From: Streptomyces sp. NBC_00568
GTDB lineage: Bacteria; Actinomycetota; Actinomycetes; Streptomycetales; Streptomycetaceae
DNA length: 64,000 nt
Reading direction: 5' to 3'
Assembly: GCF_026341855.1 (NCBI RefSeq)
Contig: NZ_JAPENW010000001.1
Span: 5,199,001 to 5,263,000 of the forward strand
Position numbers and translations under genes: made by a program. Below are positions 20,208-29,051 of the stretch, piece after piece. The notes beneath the pieces were generated by a model that had not been told where the DNA came from, ran no database searches, and was given only the letters and a program-made list of their open reading frames with translations. The first letter of the stretch is position 1. Each line of letters opens with the position of its first letter.

Positions 20208-21616
20208 CCAACTGGCAGGGGAAGAACGTCACCGTCGCCGGCCTCGGCGTCTCGGGCATCCCGGCGGCCAAGGTCCTGCACGGCCTCGGCGCGGTCGTCA
20301 CGGTCGTCAACGACGGTGACGACGACCGGGCCCGGGCGCAGGCCGCGGAGCTGGAGGCGCTCGGCGTCACCGTGCGCCTCGGTGACGGCGCGACCCTGCC
20401 CGAGGGCACCGAGCTCATCGTGACCGCGCCCGGCTGGCAGCCGGACAAGCCGCTGTTCGCCGCGGCCGCCGCGGCGGGCGTCCCGGTCTGGGGCGACGTC
20501 GAACTCGCCTGGCGGCTGCGGGAGCAGGACGGCCGGAAGGCCGCGCCCTGGCTCGCGGTCACCGGCACCAACGGCAAGACCACGACCGTCCAGATGCTCG
20601 CCTCCATCCTGAAGGCGGCGGGCCTGCGCACGGCGGCCGTCGGCAACATCGGCGTCTCGCTCCTCGACGCGGTCCTCGGCGAGGAGCAGTACGACGTCCT
20701 CGCCGTCGAACTCTCCAGCTACCAGCTCCACTGGGCGCCCTCGCTGCGCGCCCACTCCGCGGCCGTACTGAACCTCGCGCCCGATCATCTCGACTGGCAC
20801 GGCTCGATGGAGGCGTACGCCGCCGACAAGGGCCGCATCTACGAAGGCAATCGGGTCGCCTGCGTCTACAACGTGGCCGACAAGGCCACCGAGGACCTGG
20901 TGCGCGCCGCGGACGTCGAGGAGGGCTGCCGGGCCGTCGGCTTCACTCTCGGCGCTCCGGGGCCCTCCCAACTCGGCGTGGTGGACGGCATCCTGGTCGA
21001 CCGCGCCTTCGTCGAGAACCGGCAGAAGAACGCCCAGGAGCTGGCGGAGGTCTCCGACGTCCGTCCGCCCGCCCCGCACAACATCGCCAACGCCCTTGCC
21101 GCGGCGGCCCTCGCGCGTGCCTACGGGGTGCCCGCGCGGGCCGTACGGGACGGGTTGCGGGCCTTCACCCCGGACGCGCACCGCATCGCGCACGTCGCCG
21201 ATGTCGGCCGGGTCGCCTACATCGACGACTCCAAGGCCACCAACACGCATGCCGCGGAAGCCTCCTTGGCGGCCTACGAGTCGATCGTGTGGATCGCGGG
21301 CGGGCTCGCCAAGGGCGCGACCTTCGACGAGCTGGTCGCCAAGTCGGCCAAGCGGCTCCGGGGCGTCGTCCTGATCGGCGCGGACCGCGCGCTGATCCGC
21401 GAAGCCCTGGCGCGACACGCCCCTGAAGTACCCGTCGTCGACCTCGACCGGACCGACACTGGGGCGATGCTCGCGGCTGTCCGGGAGGCCGAGCGGCTCG
21501 CCGAGCCCGGGGACACGGTGCTGCTGGCCCCGGCCTGTGCGTCCATGGACATGTTCGCCAACTACAACAAGCGCGGTGACGCGTTCGCGGAGGCGGTCCG
21601 CGAACTCGGCGCCTGA
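20204..21616 (+). CDS. murD: UDP-MurNAc-L-Ala:D-Glu ligase MurD
   Basis: A 470-residue Mur ligase that adds D-glutamate. An N-terminal Rossmann-like domain (VTVAGLGVSGIPAAKVL) binds the uridine. The ATP loop is VTGTNGKTTTVQMLAS (about residues 118-133), and DHLDWHGSMEAY and IDDSKATNTHAAEASL are further family motifs. The GTG start at 20204 overlaps the mraY stop by 4 bases; an in-frame ATG at 20189 (MGSQEVTNWQG) is an alternative. ftsW follows after 68 bases. Confidence 0.95.
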   Translation: MTNWQGKNVTVAGLGVSGIPAAKVLHGLGAVVTVVNDGDDDRARAQAAELEALGVTVRLGDGATLPEGTELIVTAPGWQPDKPLFAAAAAAGVPVWGDVELAWRLREQDGRKAAPWLAVTGTNGKTTTVQMLASILKAAGLRTAAVGNIGVSLLDAVLGEEQYDVLAVELSSYQLHWAPSLRAHSAAVLNLAPDHLDWHGSMEAYAADKGRIYEGNRVACVYNVADKATEDLVRAADVEEGCRAVGFTLGAPGPSQLGVVDGILVDRAFVENRQKNAQELAEVSDVRPPAPHNIANALAAAALARAYGVPARAVRDGLRAFTPDAHRIAHVADVGRVAYIDDSKATNTHAAEASLAAYESIVWIAGGLAKGATFDELVAKSAKRLRGVVLIGADRALIREALARHAPEVPVVDLDRTDTGAMLAAVREAERLAEPGDTVLLAPACASMDMFANYNKRGDAFAEAVRELGA

Positions 21617-21684
21617 CCCGGCCGCCTCGCCGGGCGAACCTGGGAGGGACGGACGCGTGACATCGTTGTGGCCCGGAGACGCCG

Positions 21685-23046
21685 ATGCCGACTAGCCGTA
21701 CCGGCCGACCTCCCGTGCAGCGGGCCGGCCGGCGGCCCGTCGCCCGGGTGTCGCGCGACAATCCCGTACGCCGCCTCTTCATCCGCGCCCGCAAGGCCTG
21801 GGACCGGCCGCTGACCGCGTACTACCTGATCCTCGGCGGCAGCCTGCTGATCACCGTGCTGGGGCTCGTGATGGTCTACTCGGCCTCGCAGATCACGGCG
21901 CTCCAGCTGTCCCTGCCCGGTTCGTACTTCTTCCGCAAGCAGTTCCTGGCGGCCCTGATCGGCGGCGTGCTGATGCTGGCCGCCTCGCGGATGCCGGTGA
22001 AGCTGCACCGCGCGCTGGCCTACCCGATACTGGCGGGTGCCGTGTTCCTGATGGCCCTGGTCCAGGTGCCCGGGATAGGAGTCGCGGTCAACGGCAACCA
22101 GAACTGGATCTCCCTCGGCGGCTCGTTCCAGATCCAGCCCAGCGAGTTCGGCAAGCTCGCCCTCGTGCTGTGGGGCGCCGATCTGCTCGCCCGCAAGCAG
22201 GACAAGCGGCTGCTGACCCAGTGGAAGCACATGCTGGTGCCGCTCGTCCCCGTCGCCTTCATGCTGCTCGGCCTGATCATGCTCGGCGGCGACATGGGCA
22301 CGGCGATCATCCTCACGGCGATCCTGTTCGGGCTGCTGTGGCTGGCCGGAGCACCCACCCGGCTGTTCGTCGGCGTGCTGTCCATCGCCGTGGCGATCGG
22401 CTTCACCCTCATCAAGACGAGCCCCAACCGCATGTCCAGGCTGGCCTGCATCGGGGCGACCGAGCCGGGGCCGCACGACACCTGCTGGCAGGCCGTGCAC
22501 GGCATCTACGCCCTCGCCTCCGGCGGTCTCTTCGGTTCCGGTCTCGGCGCCAGTGTGGAGAAATGGGGCCAACTGCCCGAAGCGCACACCGACTTCATCT
22601 TCGCCATCACCGGGGAGGAACTGGGCCTCGCGGGGACGCTGTCGGTACTCGCCCTCTTCGCGGCTCTAGGCTATGCGGGTATCCGCGTGGCCGGACGCAC
22701 GGAGGACCCCTTCGTGAGGTATGCCGCGGGAGGCGTGACCACCTGGATCACGGCGCAGGCCGTGATCAACATCGGTGCGGTGCTCGGTCTGCTGCCGATC
22801 GCCGGTGTCCCGCTCCCGCTGTTCTCCTACGGGGGCTCCGCCCTGCTGCCGACCATGTTCGCCATCGGGTTGCTGATCGCCTTCGCGCGTGACGACCCCG
22901 CTGCGCGGGCGGCACTCGCGATGCGGCAACCCCGCTTTGGCAGAAGGCGGGGTGCGGTGAGAGAGTCCGCAAGGGCCGGGGGGCCCCGGAGATGGAACAC
23001 GATGCGACGGCGTGCCTCGGCGGCGCGTTCGTCCGGAGAGCGGTGA
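21685..23046 (+). CDS. ftsW: Septal peptidoglycan glycosyltransferase FtsW (SEDS)
   Basis: A 453-residue SEDS-family membrane protein that polymerises lipid II at the septum with FtsI. About ten helices run from residue 45 to 405. It carries the family segments GGDMGTAIILTAILFGLLW, EAHTDFIFAITGEELGLAG and PLPLFSYGGSALLPTMFAIG, the last being the SEDS signature. The C-terminal tail is basic and low in conservation. GGAGA precedes the ATG. murG follows after 6 bases. Confidence 0.95.
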   Translation: MPTSRTGRPPVQRAGRRPVARVSRDNPVRRLFIRARKAWDRPLTAYYLILGGSLLITVLGLVMVYSASQITALQLSLPGSYFFRKQFLAALIGGVLMLAASRMPVKLHRALAYPILAGAVFLMALVQVPGIGVAVNGNQNWISLGGSFQIQPSEFGKLALVLWGADLLARKQDKRLLTQWKHMLVPLVPVAFMLLGLIMLGGDMGTAIILTAILFGLLWLAGAPTRLFVGVLSIAVAIGFTLIKTSPNRMSRLACIGATEPGPHDTCWQAVHGIYALASGGLFGSGLGASVEKWGQLPEAHTDFIFAITGEELGLAGTLSVLALFAALGYAGIRVAGRTEDPFVRYAAGGVTTWITAQAVINIGAVLGLLPIAGVPLPLFSYGGSALLPTMFAIGLLIAFARDDPAARAALAMRQPRFGRRRGAVRESARAGGPRRWNTMRRRASAARSSGER

Positions 23047-23052
23047 ATTTCG

Positions 23053-24144
23053 GTGCATGTCGTACTCGCCGGCGGGGGGACCGCCGGCCACATCGAGCCC
23101 GCGCTCGCCCTCGCGGATGCCCTGCGCAGGCAGGACCCGACCGTGGGGATCACGGCCCTGGGCACAGAACGCGGACTCGAGACGCGGCTCGTACCCGAGC
23201 GCGGCTACGAACTCGCGCTGATCCCCGCGGTGCCGCTGCCGCGCAAGCCCACCCCCGAGCTGATCACCGTCCCCGGACGGCTGCGCGGCACGATCAAGGC
23301 TGCCGAGCAGATCATGGAACGCACCAAGGCGGACGCGGTCGTCGGCTTCGGCGGCTACGTGGCCCTGCCCGGCTACCTGGCGGCCAAGCGCCTGGGCGTG
23401 CCGATCATCGTCCACGAGGCCAATGCCCGCCCCGGCCTCGCCAACAAGATCGGATCGCGGTACGCGGCCCAGGTGGCCGTCTCCACACCCGACAGCAAGC
23501 TCCGCGGGGCCCGTTACATCGGCATCCCGCTGCGCCGCTCCATCGCCACCCTCGACCGGGCCGCCGTACGGCCCGAGGCGCGCGCCGCGTTCGGGCTCGA
23601 CCCGAACCTGCCGACCCTCCTGGTGTCGGGCGGCTCGCAGGGCGCCCGCCGCCTCAACGAGGTGGTCCAGCAGGCGGCTCCGTACCTTCAGCAGGCCGGA
23701 ATCCAGATCCTGCACGCGGTCGGCCCGAAGAACGAACTGCCGCAGGTGCATCAGATGCCGGGGATGCCCCCGTACATCCCGGTACCGTACGTGGACCGGA
23801 TGGATCTCGCGTACGCCGCGGCCGACATGATGCTCTGCCGCGCGGGCGCGATGACCGTCGCCGAACTCTCCGCCGTCGGACTGCCCGCCGCCTACGTCCC
23901 GCTGCCCATCGGCAACGGCGAACAGCGGCTGAACGCCCAGCCGCTGGTCAAGGCCGGCGGCGGACTGCTGGTCGACGACGCGGAGCTGACCCCGCAGTGG
24001 GTGCAGCAGAACGTGCTGCCCGTTCTCGCCGACCCGCACCGGCTGTACGAGATGTCGCGTGCCGCCAGCGAGTTCGGCCGCCGGGACGCCGACGACCTGC
24101 TCGTCGCGATGGTGTACGAGGCGATCGCCTCGCGCCACCGCTAG
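23053..24144 (+). CDS. murG: UDP-GlcNAc:lipid I N-acetylglucosaminyltransferase MurG
   Basis: A 363-residue GT28 glycosyltransferase on the inner face of the membrane that converts lipid I to lipid II. The N-terminal glycine loop HVVLAGGGTAGHIEPALA (residues 2-19) and the C-terminal donor-binding segments VSGGSQGARRLNE, CRAGAMTVAELSAVGLPA and PLPIGNGEQRLNAQPL are all present. The length is normal. The GTG is 6 bases after the ftsW stop. Confidence 0.96.
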   Translation: MHVVLAGGGTAGHIEPALALADALRRQDPTVGITALGTERGLETRLVPERGYELALIPAVPLPRKPTPELITVPGRLRGTIKAAEQIMERTKADAVVGFGGYVALPGYLAAKRLGVPIIVHEANARPGLANKIGSRYAAQVAVSTPDSKLRGARYIGIPLRRSIATLDRAAVRPEARAAFGLDPNLPTLLVSGGSQGARRLNEVVQQAAPYLQQAGIQILHAVGPKNELPQVHQMPGMPPYIPVPYVDRMDLAYAAADMMLCRAGAMTVAELSAVGLPAAYVPLPIGNGEQRLNAQPLVKAGGGLLVDDAELTPQWVQQNVLPVLADPHRLYEMSRAASEFGRRDADDLLVAMVYEAIASRHR

Positions 24145-24169
24145 GACCGTATGAGGGAAGGCAGGGAGC

Positions 24170-24955
24170 GTGGCCGGACCGACGACCGCCGAGCGCGGTG
24201 AACGGCAGAAGCTGGAGTCAGGCCCGCCCCGGCCGCCCTTTCTCGGGCGGCTCCGCCGCCCTCATAGGCTCATCATCCTTTTGACCGCCGTGGTGTTGGC
24301 GGGCGCCGCCGCGGTGTGGATCCTCTACGGCTCGCCATGGCTGCGCGTGGAGCGCGTATCGACCTCCGGGACGCGGGTGCTGACGGCCGGGCAGGTGGAG
24401 GAAGCGGCCGATGTTCCGGTCGGATCCCCGTTGATGTCCATCGACACGGAGGCGATCGAGGCGCGATTGCGCGGGAAATTGCCCCGAATTGACTCGGTTG
24501 ACGTCGTCCGATCCTGGCCGCACGGAATCGGTCTCAAAGTGACCGAACGTACCCCGGTCCTGATTGTCGAAAAGGGCGCAAAGTTCGTCGAAGTGGACGC
24601 CAAGGGCGTGCGGTTCGCGACCGTTTCCGATGCCCCGAAGGGTGTGCCGGTACTGGAATTGACGGTTTCGCGGCCCGCCGTTCTGCGCCGCTTCCCCGCC
24701 GACCGGCTGGTGCGTGAGGCGGTGCGGATCGCCGGGGACATTCCGGACTCCGTCGCCCGCGACACCCGTACCGTCAAGGTCCGTTCCTACGACGCCGTCT
24801 CGCTGGAGTTGAGGGGCGGCCGGACCGTCGAGTGGGGCAGCGGCGAGAAGGGCCGCGCGAAGGCCAGGACGCTCCTTGCTCTCATGAAAGCCGATCCCGA
24901 GGCCCGGCACTTCGACGTAAGTGCCCCCACAGCCCCCGCCTCATCGGGCAGTTGA
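24170..24955 (+). CDS. ftsQ: Cell division protein FtsQ
   Basis: A 261-residue bitopic divisome protein. It has a cytoplasmic N-terminus, one helix at about residues 36-57 (LIILLTAVVLAGAAAVWILY), and an extracytoplasmic POTRA domain (WLRVERVSTSGTRVLTAGQV... PLMSIDTEAIEARL). The beta domain carries VKVRSYDAVSLELRGGRTVEWGS. It links FtsZ-side proteins to the septal synthases. In Streptomyces ftsQ is needed for normal sporulation septation but not for growth. The GTG start is preceded by GGGAG. Confidence 0.93.
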   Translation: MAGPTTAERGERQKLESGPPRPPFLGRLRRPHRLIILLTAVVLAGAAAVWILYGSPWLRVERVSTSGTRVLTAGQVEEAADVPVGSPLMSIDTEAIEARLRGKLPRIDSVDVVRSWPHGIGLKVTERTPVLIVEKGAKFVEVDAKGVRFATVSDAPKGVPVLELTVSRPAVLRRFPADRLVREAVRIAGDIPDSVARDTRTVKVRSYDAVSLELRGGRTVEWGSGEKGRAKARTLLALMKADPEARHFDVSAPTAPASSGS

Positions 24956-25230
24956 CTCGCATCAGCGCAGGCCAGCACCCTGGTTGGGCAGTGCTGCGCC
25001 TGATCACATAGGGTGAAAAGAAAAACGGGAGGTTCGGCGTGTTCGTTGAACGTGCGCCACTTGTCGACTTAGTGTCCTGTTCGGAAGAGTCCAAGGAACA
25101 GACACACTGGTAACCCTAAACTTCAGCGTTAGGGTTCGGGTCGGCGTTCGGACCGTCCCATTCGGCATCAGTCGTCGGATCGCGACCGTGCGAGGCGACG
25201 ACACGTAACTCGAGGCGAGAGGCCTTCGAC
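24956..25230 (+). promoter_or_regulatory. ftsZ upstream control region
   Basis: A 275-base gap in an otherwise tightly packed cluster, clearly less GC-rich than its surroundings. In S. coelicolor and S. griseus the ftsQ-ftsZ gap holds several promoters, one induced at sporulation. Visible here are an inverted repeat AACCCTAA (25112-25119) / TTAGGGTT (25129-25136), a TAAACT (25117-25122) that could serve as a -10 element, and GACAC at 25101-25105, the core of the WhiA site. Which of these are functional is inference. Confidence 0.6.
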
Positions 25231-26424
25231 GTGGCAGCACCGCAGAACTACCTCGCAGTCATCAAAGTCATCGGTGTCGGCGGCGGTGGTGTCAATGCCA
25301 TCAACCGGATGATCGAGGTCGGTCTCAAGGGCGTCGAGTTCATCGCCATCAACACCGACGCTCAGGCGCTGTTGATGAGCGACGCCGACGTCAAGCTCGA
25401 CGTCGGCCGGGAACTCACCCGCGGCCTCGGGGCCGGAGCCAACCCGGCAGTCGGCCGCAAGGCCGCCGAGGACCACCGCGAGGAGATCGAGGAGGTCCTC
25501 AAGGGGGCCGACATGGTCTTCGTGACGGCCGGCGAGGGTGGCGGCACCGGCACCGGCGGCGCGCCCGTCGTGGCCAACATCGCCCGCTCCCTGGGCGCCC
25601 TCACCATCGGCGTGGTCACCCGCCCGTTCACCTTCGAGGGCCGGCGCCGCGCCAACCAGGCGGAGGACGGCATCGCGGAACTCCGCGAAGAGGTCGACAC
25701 CCTCATCGTCATCCCGAACGACCGGCTGCTGTCCATCTCGGACCGCCAGGTCTCGGTCCTCGACGCCTTCAAGTCGGCGGACCAGGTCCTGCTCTCCGGT
25801 GTTCAGGGCATCACCGACCTCATCACCACGCCCGGCCTGATCAACCTCGACTTCGCCGACGTGAAGTCCGTGATGTCCGAGGCCGGTTCGGCCCTCATGG
25901 GCATCGGCTCGGCCCGCGGCGACGACCGCGCGGTGGCGGCGGCCGAGATGGCGATCTCCTCGCCGCTCCTCGAGGCCTCCATCGACGGCGCCCGCGGCGT
26001 CCTGCTCTCCATCTCCGGCGGCTCCGACCTCGGCCTGTTCGAGATCAACGAAGCCGCCCAGCTGGTCAGCGAGGCCGCGCACCCCGAGGCCAACATCATC
26101 TTCGGCGCGGTCATCGACGACGCCCTGGGCGACGAGGTGCGCGTCACCGTCATCGCCGCCGGCTTCGACGGCGGCCAGCCGCCGGCCAAGCGGGACAACG
26201 TCCTCGGATCGACCTCGGCCCGACGCGAGGAGCCCGCTCCGGCGCGCCAGACCGAGAGCCGCCCGTCCTTCGGGTCGCTCGGTAGCGTCACCCCGAAGGA
26301 GACCGCCCCGGAGCCCGCTCCGGAGCCGGTCAGCGAACTGCCGGTGTCCCCGCCGGTCCCGCCGTCCCGCTCCTACTCGGACAGCGCGGCCGAGGAACTG
26401 GACGTGCCGGACTTCCTGAAGTGA
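25231..26424 (+). CDS. ftsZ: Cell division GTPase FtsZ
   Basis: A 397-residue tubulin-like GTPase that forms the Z ring (Z ladders in aerial hyphae). It has the nucleotide-binding segment GVGGGGVNAINRM (about residues 15-27), the tubulin signature GEGGGTGTGGAPV (about 100-112), NVDFADVKS-like T7 region NLDFADVKSVM, a variable Pro/Glu-rich linker from about 325, and the C-terminal peptide DVPDFLK that binds SepF and other partners. The GTG start follows GAGGCGAGAGG. Its stop overlaps pgeF by 4 bases. Confidence 0.98.
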   Translation: MAAPQNYLAVIKVIGVGGGGVNAINRMIEVGLKGVEFIAINTDAQALLMSDADVKLDVGRELTRGLGAGANPAVGRKAAEDHREEIEEVLKGADMVFVTAGEGGGTGTGGAPVVANIARSLGALTIGVVTRPFTFEGRRRANQAEDGIAELREEVDTLIVIPNDRLLSISDRQVSVLDAFKSADQVLLSGVQGITDLITTPGLINLDFADVKSVMSEAGSALMGIGSARGDDRAVAAAEMAISSPLLEASIDGARGVLLSISGGSDLGLFEINEAAQLVSEAAHPEANIIFGAVIDDALGDEVRVTVIAAGFDGGQPPAKRDNVLGSTSARREEPAPARQTESRPSFGSLGSVTPKETAPEPAPEPVSELPVSPPVPPSRSYSDSAAEELDVPDFLK

Positions 26425-27158
26425 TAGGACATCGCTCCGAAACGAGCACCGCGAGCGGCGCCCACTTCGCCTTCACCGACAGGTGGGGCGGGGTGAGCGC
26501 CGTTCCGTACGAGGAGCTCAACCTCGGCGGAGCGGTCGGCGACGACCCCGACGCCGTACGCACCAACCGGGAACTGGCGGCCAAGTCGCTCGGGCTCGAT
26601 CCGGCCCGGGTCGTCTGGATGAACCAGGTGCACGGACCGGACGTGGCGGTCGTCGAGGAGCCGTGGGGCTCCCCGGACATCCCGTCCGTCGACGCGATCG
26701 TCACGGCACGGCGGGGGCTCGCGCTCGCCGTCCTCACCGCCGACTGCACGCCCGTCCTCCTCGCCGACCCCGTCGCCGGGGTGGCGGCCGCCGCCCACGC
26801 GGGACGGCCCGGCATGGTCGCCGGGGTGGTGCCCGCGGCCGTACGGGCCATGGTGGAACTCGGCGCCGATCCGGCCAGGATCGTCGCCCGCACCGGACCC
26901 GCGGTCTGCGGACGGTGCTACGAGGTGCCGGACGCGATGCGCGCCGAGGTCGCCGCCGTCGAGCCCGCGGCCTACGCCGAGACCACGTGGGGGACGCCCG
27001 CGGTCGACGTGACCGCCGGAGTGCACGCGCAGTTGGAACGGCTCGGAGTGCGTGACCGGGAGCAGTCGCCGGTGTGCACGCTCGAATCGGGGGACCACTT
27101 CTCGTACCGACGGGACCGCACCACCGGGCGGCTCGCGGGCTATGTCTGGCTGGACTGA
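26421..27158 (+). CDS. pgeF: PgeF/YfiH family purine nucleosidase or peptidoglycan editing factor
   Basis: A 245-residue protein of the multicopper-polyphenol-oxidase-like YfiH family. It has the metal and active-site pattern MNQVHGPDVAV, LTADCTPVLLAD, AAHAGRPGMVAGVV and the late CTLESGDHFSYRRD. In E. coli the homologue removes wrongly incorporated serine from peptidoglycan precursors, and other members act on purine nucleosides; I cannot choose between these. The GTG start overlaps the ftsZ stop, a coupling conserved in actinobacteria. Confidence 0.88.
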   Translation: MIGHRSETSTASGAHFAFTDRWGGVSAVPYEELNLGGAVGDDPDAVRTNRELAAKSLGLDPARVVWMNQVHGPDVAVVEEPWGSPDIPSVDAIVTARRGLALAVLTADCTPVLLADPVAGVAAAAHAGRPGMVAGVVPAAVRAMVELGADPARIVARTGPAVCGRCYEVPDAMRAEVAAVEPAAYAETTWGTPAVDVTAGVHAQLERLGVRDREQSPVCTLESGDHFSYRRDRTTGRLAGYVWLD

Positions 27159-27164
27159 TGGGGC

Positions 27165-27884
27165 ATGACAGACCGTAAGGCTCAACTCGCCGCGAATCTG
27201 GCGAAAGTGGAAGAGCGCATCACGGCGGCGTGCACCGCCGCCGGGCGCAAGCGCGAAGAGGTGACCCTGATCGTGGTCACCAAGACCTACCCCGCGAGCG
27301 ATGTGCGGATCCTGTCGGAACTCGGTGTGCGGCATGTCGCCGAGAACCGGGACCAGGACGCGGCACCGAAGGCCGCGGAGTGCTCGGACCTGCCCCTGTT
27401 GTGGCACTTTGTCGGGCAATTGCAGACCAACAAGGTGCGTTCCGTGGTCGGTTACGCGGGTGTCGTGCAGTCGGTCGACCGCTCCAGGCTCGTCGCGGCC
27501 CTCTCGAAGGAAGCGGTGCGGGCGGAGCGTGAGGTGGGGTGCCTCATCCAGGTCGCGCTGGACGCGCAGGAGCGCGGCCGGGGTGAGCGGGGAGGTGTGG
27601 GGGTCGGCGGAATCGAGGAGTTGGCCGACCTTGTCGCGGGGGCCCCCGGGCTCCGGCTCGACGGGCTGATGACCGTCGCTCCGCTCACCGGTGAGTACGC
27701 GGGGCGGCAACAGGCGGCGTTCGAGCGGCTGATGGATTTGTCGACTGCCGTGCGCCGGACTCATCCGGCTGCGAACATGGTCTCGGCAGGGATGAGCTCG
27801 GACCTCGAACAGGCCGTGGCGGCCGGAGCGACACATGTACGCGTCGGTACTGCGGTACTCGGAGTCCGACCCAGCCTCGGGTAA
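27165..27884 (+). CDS. YggS family PLP homeostasis protein
   Basis: A 239-residue PLP-binding alanine-racemase-fold protein (YggS/PROSC). The PLP lysine is in LIVVTKTYPAS (about residue 37). Further motifs are VRHVAENRDQDAAPKA, WHFVGQLQTNKVRSVVGY and the C-terminal MSSDLEQAVAAGATHVRVGTA-like phosphate-binding loop. It lies 6 bases after pgeF, and in this cluster the gene is conserved next to sepF. The family controls free PLP levels rather than catalysing a reaction. An ATG start is used. Confidence 0.93.
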   Translation: MTDRKAQLAANLAKVEERITAACTAAGRKREEVTLIVVTKTYPASDVRILSELGVRHVAENRDQDAAPKAAECSDLPLLWHFVGQLQTNKVRSVVGYAGVVQSVDRSRLVAALSKEAVRAEREVGCLIQVALDAQERGRGERGGVGVGGIEELADLVAGAPGLRLDGLMTVAPLTGEYAGRQQAAFERLMDLSTAVRRTHPAANMVSAGMSSDLEQAVAAGATHVRVGTAVLGVRPSLG

Positions 27885-28013
27885 CGTCGCCAAGAAGTCG
27901 GACCACAGCAGAAAATATGGTCATTTCCGCCAAAGGCGGGCATAACGACCTCGTGGATCGCGGGCACTTGGCAATTCGTCAGCCGATCCACCACAGAGCG
28001 GAGGACTCAGAGC

Positions 28014-28655
28014 ATGGCCGGCGCGATGCGCAAGATGGCGGTCTACCTCGGCCTCGTGGAGGACGATGGGTACGACGGCAGGGGATTCGACCCCGACGAC
28101 GACTTCGAGCCCGAGCTCGACCCCGAGCCCGAGCGGGACCGGCGACGGCATGAGCCGTCGCACCAGTCACATCAGGCGCACCAGTCCCAACGGGACGAAT
28201 CGGTACGAGTGGTACAGCCCCCGGCGCCGCGTGACCCCGTGCCGCATTCCGCTTCGCTCGCCGCGGAGTCCGGGCGTCCGGCACGCATCGCCCCCGTGGC
28301 GTCCATCACACAAGAACGTCAAAGCCTGGAGAAGAACGCCCCGGTGATCATGCCCAAGGTCGTGTCGGAACGAGAGCCGTACCGGATCACCACGCTGCAC
28401 CCCCGGACCTACAACGAGGCCCGTACCATCGGGGAACACTTCCGTGAGGGCACCCCGGTGATCATGAACCTGACGGAGATGGATGACACGGATGCGAAGC
28501 GACTTGTCGACTTCGCGGCCGGTTTGGTGTTCGGTCTCCACGGCAGCATCGAGCGGGTGACGCAGAAGGTGTTCCTGTTGTCGCCTGCTAACGTCGATGT
28601 CACGGCGGAGGACAAGGCCCGCATCGCAGAGGGCGGGTTCTTCAACCAGAGCTGA
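28014..28655 (+). CDS. sepF: Cell division protein SepF
   Basis: A 213-residue FtsZ-binding membrane anchor. The N-terminal helix MAGAMRKMAVYLGLVED is the amphipathic membrane-targeting segment. A long acidic then His/Gln-rich linker (about 20-120) precedes the SepF domain, with EPYRITTLHPRTYNEARTI, TPVIMNLTEMDDTDAKRLVDF and GLVFGLHGSIERV. The gap of 129 bases from yggS includes a small hairpin (CCGCC/GGCGG) and could hold a promoter. In actinobacteria, which lack FtsA and ZipA, SepF is the main FtsZ anchor. Confidence 0.94.
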   Translation: MAGAMRKMAVYLGLVEDDGYDGRGFDPDDDFEPELDPEPERDRRRHEPSHQSHQAHQSQRDESVRVVQPPAPRDPVPHSASLAAESGRPARIAPVASITQERQSLEKNAPVIMPKVVSEREPYRITTLHPRTYNEARTIGEHFREGTPVIMNLTEMDDTDAKRLVDFAAGLVFGLHGSIERVTQKVFLLSPANVDVTAEDKARIAEGGFFNQS

Positions 28656-28708
28656 GACGCAGGACCGGGAACACCGCATGGGAAACAGGGGAGAGGGACG
28701 CACGGATC

Positions 28709-28996
28709 ATGAGCGTGGTCGGGCAGGTCTTCTACATCGCGCTGATGTGCTTCCTCATCGTGCTGATTTTCCGGTTGGTCATGGACTACGTCTTCCAGTT
28801 CGCCCGCTCATGGCAACCCGGCAAGGCGATGGTGGTCGTTCTGGAGGCCACCTACACTGTCACCGATCCACCGCTCAAGCTTCTGCGGCGGTTCATTCCG
28901 CCGCTGCGTCTCGGGGGCGTGGCGCTTGACCTGTCCTTCTTCGTACTGATGATCATCGTCTTCATCCTGATCAGGCTTACGCAGAGCATGATGTGA
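28709..28996 (+). CDS. YggT family membrane protein
   Basis: A 95-residue protein with two hydrophobic segments (about residues 5-27 and 65-90) joined by a loop carrying ATYTVTDPPLKLLRRFIPPLRLGGVALDLS, typical of the YggT family. The ATG is preceded by GGGAGAGGGA. It lies between sepF and divIVA as in other actinobacteria. The function is not established; a role in osmotic tolerance or in division is suggested for homologues. Confidence 0.92.
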   Translation: MSVVGQVFYIALMCFLIVLIFRLVMDYVFQFARSWQPGKAMVVVLEATYTVTDPPLKLLRRFIPPLRLGGVALDLSFFVLMIIVFILIRLTQSMM

Positions 28997-29051
28997 GCGA
29001 TGTGAACGATACGGTCTTGCCGAATGCCGACGACTACGTTGAGGTGAAGAG

